64,000 nucleotides of DNA from Leuctra nigra. Its lineage: Eukaryota > Arthropoda > Insecta > Plecoptera > Leuctridae. This document shows positions 45,807-55,753 of the stretch, in pieces (position 1 is the first letter of the stretch; each line of letters begins with the position of its first letter). A program made the translations under genes and the position numbers. The stretch spans positions 49,080,121 to 49,144,120 of the forward strand of contig OW203763.1 in assembly GCA_934045905.1 (NCBI GenBank), read 5' to 3'. The notes beneath the pieces are model-generated. The model was not told where the DNA came from, made no database searches, and saw nothing but the letters and a program-made list of their open reading frames with translations.

Positions 45807-46470
45807 TTACTCCTTGAGTAATTTGAGGCAACATGGAGACGCATCCAATTTACTACTACTGAAGAGTTCTCTCTTGAGTTGAGCCATATCTTTAATTTCC
45901 TTTGTAGTCCAGGAGTTCTTTTTTTTCTTGATTGGGATCCTTCTTTTCGGAAAGTGTCTGTTAAAATACTCTAGAAAAATATTTAAGAAAGCATCATACT
46001 TCTGGTTTGTTGAGCTTGCATTAAAGACATTTAGCCAAGTTTCTTTGCTTATGTCCTCTACAAATGCTTGGATATTATATTTAGTATAAATCCTTTTATT
46101 AATGTACTCACATTTGCTGCTATCAGAGCCCATCTCAATGAAGGGGAGTTCAATCTTCACAAGCTGTCCCTCGTGGTCGGACAAACCGGGGTCCACATTT
46201 CTCTTGAATCCAACAATATCACTGTTAGATATGACTAGGTCAAGCGCTGATTCTGTCGTGCTGGTGCAACGTGTTGCTGCAAAATTTGTTATCTTGAACC
46301 CATATGGTAATTACATAGTTTCTATTAGATTCCTTAGTTTCTTGTCTAAGATGTTGATGTTTAGATCTCCACACAATAACACAGGTTTCCTTTCCTTGCT
46401 TATATTATGTAACATATTTTTAAACTGCTTGCAGAATGTTTCCAGAACCGCTTGGTCCGGTACTCTATAT
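45807..46470 (-). pseudogene. LINE3 endonuclease, C-terminal half
   Basis: Motifs read on the minus strand: LLCGDLNINILD, ALDLVISN and LSDHEGQ, the second half of the APE-type endonuclease, then a linker to the RT. One in-frame stop lies between the first two motifs. The N-terminal half is 2.8 kb away, beyond C3. Confidence 0.75.
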
Positions 46471-47531
46471 CCCAGAAAAAACACTCCGTGTAAAAAAGTC
46501 AGCCAAGTCTCTTTACTTTAAAAAAATCAGCACCGAAAAGGAGTGATATCAAAAAAGGAGCCAAGTCAATGACATTTCCAAATATTTAATCGTATCTTTG
46601 AAATAAAGGTATAAACTCCGAGAAATACTTTACTAAAGGACTTGGCGCATCGTTTTTTTAAAGACATCATTCTATCCTAAAAGTGAACAGAAATTTTAAG
46701 GTAGGTACATTTTCTTCTTTCTATTAGAGCCAGTATCTATGAATCAAGTTACTTTTAGTAATGGCTATTTTATAGTTTTGTCAATGGCGAGAGAAGAAAG
46801 ATTGCATGTTGTAATAGATAAGTAATATGGTGAAAGAATTAAATAACAAGGTAGTGGGCTCATAAATATTCTTATAGCACTATTTATATGGTGATATTAG
46901 AAGTGTATCTTTACATAATTTGATCTTGACTGAGGGAAATCATGAAACGTTCGCAAATAATTAATAACTATCTATGGAACACTATTATATATTTTTGAAG
47001 TGTCCAGTGTATAAAGCTAAACATTTTAAAGAAATTCAATGTGCCGTCACTGTGTACCTACTTTGTGAAATGAATTGTTATAAAATGCGGATGAATAGAA
47101 ATTTATTTCATGATGCGAAGGTATAACGCATGAGACTTAATTAATATGTTGACCACGAAACAATATTACGATGATAACTATTGGGTATTTATTACAAACA
47201 TAGGCAACAAGTTTCATCGTGTACATTCAAATAGAAAATATTTACATTAGGTATATATAATATGTAATTGAAAGATGTGTCCCTATTATTCTAAAAATTC
47301 TAATTCTTATTCAAATTCTTATGAATAGAAAAATGTCTTTAAAAAAACGGATCGCTAAGTCCTTTTGTAAAGTATTTCTCGGAGTTTATACTTTTATTTC
47401 AAAGATACGATTAAATATTTGGAAATGTCATTGACTTGGCTCCTTTTTTGATATCACTCCTTTTCGGTGCTAATTTTTTTAAAATAAAAAAAAATTTGTC
47501 TGCCTTTTTTACACGGAGTGTTTTTTCTGGG
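46471..47531. repeat. 3' module of element C3 with ~205-bp inverted ends
   Basis: Both ends start CCCAGAAAAAACACTCCGTG and continue GGAGTGATATCAAAAAAGGA and GCCAAGTCAATGACATTTCC. Its interior is the reference that identifies the scattered pieces of C1 (8290-8693, 13583-13666, 14400-14429) and C5 (63490-63706). Confidence 0.85.
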
Positions 47532-47649
47532 ATATCACTTCTTTTGTTAGTTTATTCATAAAGCTTGTAACACATGTCGGAGGAAGAAGGACTAATTACT
47601 TTAAAAAAATACGCCTCAACCGATTTAGTTACTAAGAAAAGTTTCGTTT

Positions 47650-48945
47650 GGTATATAAGCCTAAAATGATTATCCCAGAAGAATAGCCTAAATTTCGTTA
47701 CAATCGGTCCAGCCGTTTTCGATATCTAACGTCACTTCCGGTTTAAAAAATTGCGCGCGATAATACTGCCCCCTTGAATTCATATTATAAGTGCAACATA
47801 ATTGCATAAAAAGCTACAATCTGTGCAGCCATTTTCGATAAATGACGTCACTTCCGGTTTTAAAAATGACGGACAGAAATAATGTTGTCTTGAATTCATA
47901 ATTATAAGTCCCACATAATTACATAATTTAGTTGCAATCGGTAAAGCCGTTTTCGATATATGACGTCACTTCCGGTTTTGACAATAGCGGCCGAAAATAA
48001 TGTCGTCTTTAATTCATAATTATTAGTCCTACACAATTCCACAATTTGGTTGCAATCGGTACAGCCGTTTTCGATATATGACGTCACTTCCGGTTTTAGA
48101 AAATGGTGGCCGAGAACACTGCAACCTTGAAAGTATAATTATTAACAATGTATGTTTACTTAATATCTATTTAAAAGTACAAAGTGGTGAATTTTGTGTA
48201 ATTTAGCATATTAATGACGTCATTTAGCATATTTATGACGTCATTTAGCATATTTATGACGTCATTTCCGGTATAGGTAATAAGAAAACAATCTGGTTTT
48301 ATCTAGTTGATACTTCATGAAGACCTTCAGAATTCATTAGCGCTAATTTCCGTCAAATCGGACATGCCGTTTTCAATATATAACGTCACTTCCGGTTTCA
48401 TTTAGTGGTACCGGCTGCCATTTCCGGTACCGGTAATTTGTATATTCATTTATCCCAATTGATTTTTCAAATAGATTGCAGAATGAATAGACAGGAGCTT
48501 GTTCAGTGGCAATCGGTACAGGCATTTTCGATGTATGACGTCACTTCTGGTTCCAGGAATGGCGGCCGTAAACACTGCAACTTGACATTATAATTTTTAT
48601 TGTCTATGTTACAATGTAAGTTGATTATATATGTATTTAAAGTATAATTTGATGAAATAGGTTAAATATTGCGTATTTATGACGTCACTTCCTGTTTATA
48701 TAATAAGAAAATGTTATTTTTTATTGATATACTTCATAAAGATGACCATCTAAATCGAATGGCGCTTATTTCGTTCTAATCGGTCCAGCCGTTTTTGAGA
48801 TATAACGTAACTTCCGGTTTAAAAATGGCGGCACAAAAAATTTATAAGAACAAAGGTATCATCAGACGCCAAAAGTGCATATGTGGTAAAAATTTCAGGT
48901 TGATCGGTTTAGCCGTTTAGGCTGTGGCGGTGATAGCAACTTTAC
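47650..48945 (-). promoter_or_regulatory. array of YY1-like/ETS-like/CRE composite motifs in C3
   Basis: Eight perfect TGACGTCA octamers lie here (near 47843, 47961, 48079, 48214, 48236, 48258, 48536 and 48680), most joined to an ETS-type core as ACCGGAAGTGACGTCA on the minus strand and several preceded by GCCGCCATT or close variants. Units also share AACGGCTGNACCGAT. Regulatory activity is inferred from motif content only. Confidence 0.6.
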
Positions 48946-48957
48946 CGGGAATCATCA

Positions 48958-48958
48958 G

Positions 48959-48989
<31 letters not shown>

Positions 48990-48990
48990 T
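48958..48990 (+). repeat. (ATC)n microsatellite of element C3
   Basis: About eleven ATC repeats at the junction between the 5' module and the CRE array, the same place as the TTC tract of C1 and the ATA/GTA tracts of C4. Confidence 0.9.
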
Positions 48991-49282
48991 GAAGAAAGCG
49001 GTGTAATTTCACGATTTTCACTGCCCTCTAGTTCGTAAACGGCATGACTGGTTGTTGTCGCGTGATGTATATGTTGTCAGGTGGGCCATAGCTCAAAATT
49101 AAGACATTTCACAACAATGAGAGATTTTCCATTGTTGAGATCCAGTAGGCCGAAAATGCTATGTTGTTGCTTACAGTAAAAGTGTTTGGTCTGCTCCTCG
49201 GTTTATATAGGCATTTACGGTATGTTGAGTGACTGTGAGTGTACGGTACGACTTGGCTGGGTGGAGCGACCGCTCCACTAGA

Positions 49283-49630
49283 TATGGCTACTATATTAAT
49301 AGGCACGGGTACTTTAATTTCTATTGCACATACTTCAAATGTCCTTTCTATTGCACATATATCATCCCTAATTTGATATTCAAAATCGTCATTACTGCGA
49401 ACATATATGCATACACCACCTCCCGTTTGATTCATTCTAGTGCAGCTAGTAGCTAAGTGAAAGCCATTTATAACAATGGCCCCCTCTTGATCATTTCTTG
49501 AGCCAGTGCTCAGATATACAAAGCAGGGCAATGGTCTCATCTAATGAATCTAAGAATAATTCAAGTTCTTCTACTTTATTTTACAGGCTTCTTATGTTTA
49601 TATGATATAGATGCAGGAAGTTTTTTTTTA
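49283..49630 (-). pseudogene. LINE3 endonuclease, N-terminal half
   Basis: Minus-strand translation gives LYHINIRSL, LLCISEHWL and GGGVCIYVRS, the first motifs of an APE-type endonuclease. At least one stop and one frameshift are present. Coding is cut by element C3 at 49282 and resumes at 46470. Confidence 0.75.
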
Positions 49631-49639
49631 CCGTATCAG

Positions 49640-50647
49640 TTAGGTTCCTACTGCTTGCCTCATCCGCTGAGGAAAAAATTTCTTGATTGCAGCACCTTCA
49701 GGCCAAAAGTCAGGATCAGTTAAGGTTTCAAATAGGGTAGAGCACGCACTGATTTTAAAAGAACTGTATTCTCCTCGGGCATTCAACTTTTCACAAGAAA
49801 TGGAATTAGCATCACCTAACTTCTCTTTAACAAACGACATTACTTGATCTTCACTCACTTCTTTGTTGAGACGCCATACGTGGATGTGGGTTCGTCTTGG
49901 AGCCACAGCCAGACTGCTCGCGCCGTTCTTAGCTGTCCCGACGATGATCTTCTGCACTCGCCTCCTCCTATAGCCGACATCCTTGAATCCATCTTGAGCT
50001 TGATGTTCTGGCTCGGCGTTCGGATCCCAATCATCGTCACCAAACAAGCTGTCAGTTAATGCCGATGTTGTTGTTATCTTTGCCGGATCAGCTGAGCGAT
50101 TGCCCGACGAGTTACCAGCTGTTTTGTCTCTAGTCTCACATTTATTGACTAGATCCGAGACGCGGGGAGATAGAGGGGCGGTGGCTTTTACCTTGAGCTT
50201 GTTTTCCTTTGCTTTAATGTGCTTGTTTGTGATCGGATTCAGTGATGGCCATACATTGGAAATAGGTAATCCGTTCGATAAGTAATTAATCTCATCATTT
50301 AATAAGAGATTGATTTCTACTTGCGATTCAAGTCTGTTATCCTTTACGATAATAATCGACCGTAGTAAATCAGCTTGAGATTCATGGTTAATGTCCCCAC
50401 TCACCTCAGCATCGTCCATGTTTGTTGGTTCTACGTCCATCTTCACATTGAATAACTCGAATAAATCAAGAACGGCGACTGCCACTGTCGAAAGTCTTTC
50501 AATCAGCTCTTCTTTCTTCCCTGTTTTACTGTAATTTAACTTAACTAGTTCACTCTGGAGTTCCCTAATTGATAAATTTTCAATTTTTCCTCGCAAGACC
50601 TCCACTACGCGACTGTGCTTGTCGGCCATCTTGAAATCATTTTGCAT
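49640..50647 (-). CDS. LINE3 ORF1 protein (SAP domain)
   Basis: An intact 335-residue ORF1 of the non-LTR element. Residues about 25-53 form a SAP-type DNA-binding motif (LSIRELQSELVKL, GKKEELIERL). A low-complexity linker follows, then a basic patch (GYRRRRVQK) and a C-terminal domain (THIHVWRLNKEV to WPEGAAIKKFFP) resembling the RRM-like or accessory C-terminal domains of insect LINE ORF1 proteins. The start at 50647 has a second ATG seven codons on (MADK). ORF1 proteins bind element RNA and escort it to chromatin. A SAP motif here suggests DNA or chromatin tethering (inference). ORF2 downstream is broken. Confidence 0.75.
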   Translation of the reverse strand: MQNDFKMADKHSRVVEVLRGKIENLSIRELQSELVKLNYSKTGKKEELIERLSTVAVAVLDLFELFNVKMDVEPTNMDDAEVSGDINHESQADLLRSIIIVKDNRLESQVEINLLLNDEINYLSNGLPISNVWPSLNPITNKHIKAKENKLKVKATAPLSPRVSDLVNKCETRDKTAGNSSGNRSADPAKITTTSALTDSLFGDDDWDPNAEPEHQAQDGFKDVGYRRRRVQKIIVGTAKNGASSLAVAPRRTHIHVWRLNKEVSEDQVMSFVKEKLGDANSISCEKLNARGEYSSFKISACSTLFETLTDPDFWPEGAAIKKFFPQRMRQAVGT

Positions 50648-50700
50648 TGGTCAGCCTGAAACCTGCACTGATTATTCAGGAATAGTCTAAACTATATGTA

Positions 50701-51318
50701 AACGACAAAAAATTATCAAAATTCTCATCCCCTTTTCCTAAACGGGACTCTTCCCGTTTCATATGGAACACTGAAGTTCAGTGATGAAGCAAATTGGCTG
50801 AATTTCTGTCGTTTCTGTGTTCCATATGCTCATTTTAACACAGGAAACGCATACCCATTAGGAGAACTATGATATTAAACCTAAATATTACCTACGTATA
50901 AATTATTTTGATCAATTATATTAGTAATATAATATTACCTACCTAAATGTTATTAATCACTGTTTGTATGTTTGTTGTATATTATTAATATAATCGCAAT
51001 ACTATTAAAATGTGAGGTTATGTTGTCTTGACTTGATTCAATATTTAGCAGCACTGGTGGAATATCGGGCTCTGGAGAGGAAATCATCTTCTATTCCATA
51101 TAATTTATGAGCATAATATTAAATATATTCCTGGCGGATTAAGATAGATTATGGATGTACATCGATGTTTCTTTCGATGTTGCGTTTGGTTTGGAAGAGT
51201 GCAGCCATTTACAATGAGTAAGAGTGAGACAGAAAACCAAATACTCGCTTCTGATTGGCCAAAATGCATATGGACCAAATAAACACTGAATATTTTCTCC
51301 CACGGCTTATGGAACAAA
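50701..51318. other. no gene seen; one inverted pair
   Basis: AT-rich DNA between LINE3 and C4. A 12-bp inverted pair, CATATGGAACAC/GTGTTCCATATG, flanks about 45 bp at 50759-50829. Confidence 0.45.
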
Positions 51319-51586
51319 TCTAGTGGAGCGGTCGCTCCACGCCAGCCAAGTCGTACGGCGCGCGCACACTCTCATATAAAGGCTGGAGCAAACCCACTTT
51401 TACTGTAAGCATCAAAGTGGCATTTTCGGCCTACTGGATCTTAAAATTGGAAAATCTCACATTGTTGCGATATATCTTAATTTCGAGCTATGGCCCACCC
51501 TACAACATATACCAAATTTGGGAACAATAGGTTACGCCCTTTGCGCGCTAGAGGGCCGTGAAAACAGTGTTTTAGGGCGGTTTTCA

Positions 51587-51640
51587 TAATAATAATAATA
51601 ATAATAATAATCTCAGTAGTAGTAGTAGTAGTAGTAGTCT
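51587..51640 (+). repeat. (ATA)n-(GTA)n microsatellite of element C4
   Basis: About nine ATA units, a short break (ATCTCA), then eight GTA units, at the conserved microsatellite position of C elements. Confidence 0.9.
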
Positions 51641-51659
51641 CCTGGAATTCAAATCCGGT

Positions 51660-52620
51660 AAACAGGCCACAGCCTAAACGGCTGAACCGATTGATCTCAC
51701 ATTTTTACCACGTGTGCACTTTTGGCGTCTGATTTAACCTTCACCCCATTAATTTTTTGTGCCGCCATTTTGAAACCGGAAGTGACGTCATATCTCGTCA
51801 ACGGCTAGACCGATCGGAACGAAATTTGCGCCAAACGATTCAGACGGTCAAATATATGGATTATCAATAGCAACGGACTAAAATTTATGTTAACGAAACC
51901 GGAAATGACGTCATGAAATTTGAAATACATCGATTGGCATTTCGGCAACAAATTTGATCCGATTATTTTGTTATTTATGTAACGTATGTACTTTTGATAT
52001 CTCATTTGACTTATTATAAAACCTACCGGAAGCCGCCATTTTGAAACCGGAAGTGACATCATATGTCAATAACGGCTAAATAGATTTGAACGAAACCAGC
52101 GCTAAACAATTTAGACGGTCAACTTTATGTATTATCATACATAATATGATGTACCGGAAGTACATAATATGAAACCGGAAATGACGTTACACATTTTAAA
52201 AATCTCACAAATTTACATTTTGATACAATAAATATACTATTTGAGACAGCTTATAATAAAATGTAATCATGTTTAAATTATAATTCAAGGGGTCAGTGAT
52301 TTCAGCAGCCATTTTAAAACCGGAAGTAACGTCATATCTTGAAAATTGGTTGACTGATCGGTATGAAACTACCGCCAAACGATTTGGAAGGTCATCTCTA
52401 TGAAATAGGAACAGTCACACTAGAAATTTCCTATTTATGAGACCGGAAATGACGTCATTCAAATTTAAAAATTATTATAATCCCCTCCTATATAATGAAT
52501 ACATATTCAGAAAACTTAAAATGATACACATAATTTATAGATATACATTATTTGTGGCAGTGCAGTAAGTTCAGCAGCCATTTTGAAAACCGAAGTGTTG
52601 CCATATCTCGGAACTCGGTT
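51660..52620 (+). promoter_or_regulatory. array of YY1-like/ETS-like/CRE composite motifs in C4
   Basis: The best unit is 51761-51790: GCCGCCATTTTG, two bases, then ACCGGAAGTGACGTCA. Partial copies follow at 52032-52061 and about 52304-52333, alternating with ACCGGAAATGACGT units near 51898, 52171 and 52441, giving a ~240-270-bp double period. Function is inferred from motifs only. Confidence 0.6.
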
Positions 52621-52807
52621 GACTGATAAGAATGAAACCTTTGCTATTCTTCATGAAAGATCATTTAAAGCAAATATATAGTACCATACGCAGATTTTCA
52701 TTAGTAAACCAAATTGTCAATGGCGACTTTTTTAATGGATTTAGTAATTGAATTCAATCGATATGACGTCACAAGTTCTAAGAATAAACTAAAAAAAGGA
52801 GTGATAT

Positions 52808-53144
52808 CCCCATAAAAAACACTCCGTGTAAAAATACCAGCCAAGTCTCTTCAACTAAAAAAATTATGAAATCTAAAAAATTCTGCACTGAAAAGTAGTG
52901 ATATCGCGCATCGTTTTTTTAGGGCATAATAGGTATACTATATGTATTATGTATATTTGATGTATATTTTCTATCTGGTCTATACTTCTAAACTATGTAT
53001 ACACGATGCGTCAAGTATTTTTTGATTTTCAAATAAAGTTTTGACTTGGCCCATTTTTTGATATCACTACTTTTCAGTGCAGAATTTTTTAGATTTCATA
53101 ATTTTTTTAGTTGAAGAGACTTGGCTGGTATTTTTACACGGAGT
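52808..53144. repeat. 3' foldback of element C4
   Basis: The arms ACTCCGTGTAAAAATACCAG, CCAAGTCTCTTCAACTAAA and TGCACTGAAAAGTAGTGATA are perfectly mirrored around a ~100-bp AT-rich centre. The match between arms exceeds the match to C3, which points to gene conversion between arms or a distinct subfamily. Confidence 0.8.
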
Positions 53145-53186
53145 TAAACATTACCTGAAATAAGAGCTATTATCAATTATCTGGGC

Positions 53187-53484
53187 ACAAACGATTGTTG
53201 TTGTTGTCTGGGGCTTAACGTCGCACTGTTCTGCAGCGAGGCTAATGGCGACGAATGAATGATTATGATGATGATTGGGAGATGGTGATGAAGAGTGGGT
53301 AAGGATGGAAGGTGGGAAGGAGGCGGTCGTGGCCTATTAGTAGGGTACCTACCTAGCATTTGCCTATCGACTGAGGGAAAACCACGAAAAAACCCCAGTC
53401 AGGAAGGACGACCGCGGGAATCGAACCCGGGCCTCCGGAATACAAGTTCAGAGCGTTAACCCAATCTGTTCAACGACAAACGAT
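53187..53484 (-). mobile_element. tRNA-derived SINE with 9-bp target duplication
   Basis: The SINE body is 53196-53475 on the minus strand, flanked by perfect ACAAACGAT repeats (53187-53195 and 53476-53484). The head is tRNA-derived, with A-box side GATTGGGTTAACGCTCTGAA and B-box GGGTTCGATTCCCGC. A body with GGGGTTTTTTCGTGGTTTTC follows, then a 3' region with GTGCGACGTTAAGCCCCAGA and a short (CAA)n tail. It would be Pol III-transcribed. Confidence 0.85.
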
Positions 53485-53574
53485 GTTCATGTGGAACAAA
53501 TAAGCACTAACCAACATGTTCCTGGAGCTTACTCAAAAAAAATGAAAAGTGCATGGAACAAATAAGTACTAGGG

Positions 53575-54019
53575 TGACGAAGTGTCAATGCGCATGCTCC
53601 CTGTCAAGGTCCATGGATGGGACATTTGATTTTGGTATGACCCAGTGGCCAGTGATTTTGTTTTTGAAAACAAAAGTACGTTCATTGCCAAAGCATCATG
53701 TATCAGTTTATTCCTAATAATCAGCATATACCTAAAAGTACTCTAATGAACCGCAAACAATTATTCAAACGTAAGAAGATGTGTGTGGAAGAGTAAGGTT
53801 AGTTCAGTGCGACATTTTACTGCGTGGAAGTGAAAATGTAAACTAGAAGGAATAAGAAAATGGTGGCACACAAAAATTCAGGTGAGCTTTTTAGTTCCAT
53901 CTAAAAGCAATTGTAGCGCTGAGCAATACACACTGTCTTGACGGCGGCCATTGGTCATTTTCATTGAATAGCATTGAGTTGCCAGGCAGGGAACAGGGAT
54001 GATCGAGCAGGTGGTGGTT
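53575..54019 (-). repeat. dispersed repeat R1, copy 2
   Basis: Inverted copy of 1056-1790 without the 280-bp insertion; landmarks are GGCCGCCGTCAAGACAGTG and TTGACAGGGAGCATGCGCA on the minus strand. Confidence 0.75.
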
Positions 54020-54871
54020 TTACATAATATAAAAAATAATCAAGACGATCAAAGTTACCCTTCTACATAAAACAAACTTTGAGTTAATTTACCCCCAAAA
54101 ATGCTAAAATTGCCACAATGACCAAACTAATTGACATACAGACTTCGTTTTTTACTGAAATGATCCTTTGACTGTAAGCTACAACATACTAAAAGTCTAC
54201 TCACATTGATTAATTAGGACAATCATAATTAATATAATTTATTAATAAAAACACAAATAAAAATATTATTGCATATCTTACAAAGAGCAAGTCAACAAGG
54301 TGTATTTAAATTCAATTTAGACTTCAAATCACTCAAACTTTAGATTAAAAGTCTAATGATGAGTAGTTGTTGCTTAATTGAATAACAATTAATTGCTAAT
54401 TAATCAAAATACTCAAACATTATTACCGTTTTAAAATGTTCTATGAAAGTAAGTAAATTTTTATCCATAATTTTAATGCTCCCATAAACGTCGTGCAGGA
54501 GCATCATTGTTTATAAATAACATGGTGTTGTCGACATCAATTGAAATATTTGATTCATATCGGTTTTCACACTGAACCACATTTCCGAAAAAAAAATTTA
54601 AATAATTGTTGTATGCAGAGTTCAATTCTTCCTTTATAAACGACGAGTCAGTCTTCTTACCTATAAAAAGAAATTACATCTAAAAATTCAACCTGCGAAA
54701 AGTGATATCAAAATAATGGGTCATGGCAACACATTCAAAAATATTATTTAAAATTAAATCGCATCGCATATAAAATAATAGCATTTGAGCAAAGCATTGG
54801 TTTGCGAAAAGCCGGGTATTAGGATTAGAATATTTAGAACTAGTTAATAATCAACTGGGCGAGAAATTCAT
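54020..54871. other. no gene seen; degenerate C-type arm
   Basis: AT-rich sequence. About 54695-54780 (GCGAAAAGTGATATCAAAAT and later CGCATCGCAT) looks like an eroded inverted-repeat arm of an element C. Confidence 0.4.
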
Positions 54872-54878
54872 GTTGTTG

Positions 54879-54967
<89 letters not shown>
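54872..54967 (+). repeat. (TTG)n(TTA)28 microsatellite
   Basis: About 96 bp of TTG then TTA repeats. The leucine-rich frame through it is an artefact. Confidence 0.95.
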
Positions 54968-55360
54968 TATTTATCAAAAACAGAATACAGGATTCCACAT
55001 GTGTGATATGATAAATTTTTTGACATTAAAGAACAGTCACAAAGACATAGAACATAAAACATAAAAATAAAACATAGAATCGTAGAGCATGAAACATAAA
55101 AGATAATACATATATCATAAATCTTTGACAGTGTTGGTAATGGTGATGTGGCACTTTTGGTAAATTTACAGACAGGTTTGATAAAACAAATATTATTTAC
55201 AAATTATGGCTGGACAATATAGCAAGTTATGACTGCAATTTTGTTGCGCGGCAAATGGTAATTAAATTTTATTTCATTAATAATTATAGATTTTGCAAGC
55301 AAATAGGCATAGATAAATTGAGAATAGTTGTTACGGTACTAAAGAGTAACGGCTTTGAGC
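54968..55360. other. no gene seen
   Basis: AT-rich spacer with ATAAAACATA-type short repeats around 55040-55110. Confidence 0.45.
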
Positions 55361-55753
55361 CCAACGGCTGGTGTGTTGGATACCTCGGTTCTCGTTAGAT
55401 CACCGAGGTTAAGCAACATTGAGCGCGGTCAGCGATTGGATGGGTGACCATTCAACTCTGCCTTGCCAGGTTGCTGCCGTTGGGCCAGAGAGACTGGGGT
55501 GTTTGGGGGTTAGTGTGACGACCTCCCTCCACCTGTTATCAGTCTCTCGACGGCGCGGGTTGTGGAGGCTCGTGCTGTGAAATGTTACACCGTCCTTCGG
55601 AAGGGACGTTAAGCCGTTGGTCCCCTTGGTATCTTTCGTCAGGAGTAGGCTACATGCCGGTACCGGGTTTCCTCTCCTCCCTTCTCTATATTACATTCTC
55701 ACTAGTGGAGCCTGGCTCTGTTGAGAATAAAGACTTAATAATAATAATAATAA
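55361..55753 (+). mobile_element. 5S rRNA-derived SINE, copy 2
   Basis: Nearly identical to 32587-32975, with a slightly better preserved 5S start (CCAACGGCTGGTGTGTTGGA) and a TAATAATAA tail. The tail abuts the 3' end of LINE2, which lies on the opposite strand, so the two elements meet tail to tail at the TAA tract. The frame of LINE2 reads through the tail into this SINE by accident. Confidence 0.88.

Larger units (their letters stand above)
46471..49282 (-). mobile_element. element C3: Helitron-like element with CRE/ETS array (most complete C copy)
   Basis: On the minus strand from 49282: TCTAGT, palindrome GTGGAGCGGTCGCTCCAC, CAGCCAAGTC, a TATAAA (49202-49207), a conserved block with GAGCTATGGCCCACC, an (ATC)n microsatellite (about 48958-48990), the ETS/CRE array (about 48945-47650), a linker, and a 1061-bp 3' module (46471-47531) whose ~205-bp ends are ~95% inverted copies. 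It interrupts LINE3 endonuclease coding at A|T; deleting it restores the frame (VAI to YRVP). No coding sequence. C1 and C4 share this order. Confidence 0.75.
43842..50700 (-). mobile_element. LINE3: two-ORF non-LTR retrotransposon, split by element C3
   Basis: On the minus strand: ORF1 (50647-49640), ORF2 endonuclease (about 49630-49283, then 46470-45807 after the C3 insertion), reverse transcriptase (45638-44312) and C-terminal region (44280-43966), then a 3' end with AATAAA and a TCTAA-type tail (AATCTAATCTAATCTAAAA). ORF2 carries several stops and frameshifts, so this copy is dead; ORF1 is intact. The 5' boundary is approximate. Unlike LINE1 and LINE2 it has a separate ORF1 and no 2A motif. 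Confidence 0.8.
51319..53144 (+). mobile_element. element C4: Helitron-like element with CRE/ETS array
   Basis: It starts TCTAGTGGAGCGGTCGCTCC after a genomic A, then GCCAGCCAAGTCGTACGG, TATAAA (51375-51380), the CGAGCTATGGCCCACC block, (ATA)n and (GTA)n microsatellites (51587-51640), the composite-motif array (51660-52620), a shortened linker, and a 337-bp 3' foldback (52808-53144). The foldback is a diverged, internally deleted relative of the C3 module. C3 and C4 lie in opposite orientations around the 5' part of LINE3. No coding sequence. Confidence 0.72.

Noticed and set aside
54870..55064. Open frame with a long polyleucine run
   Set aside because: It reads the TTA microsatellite.
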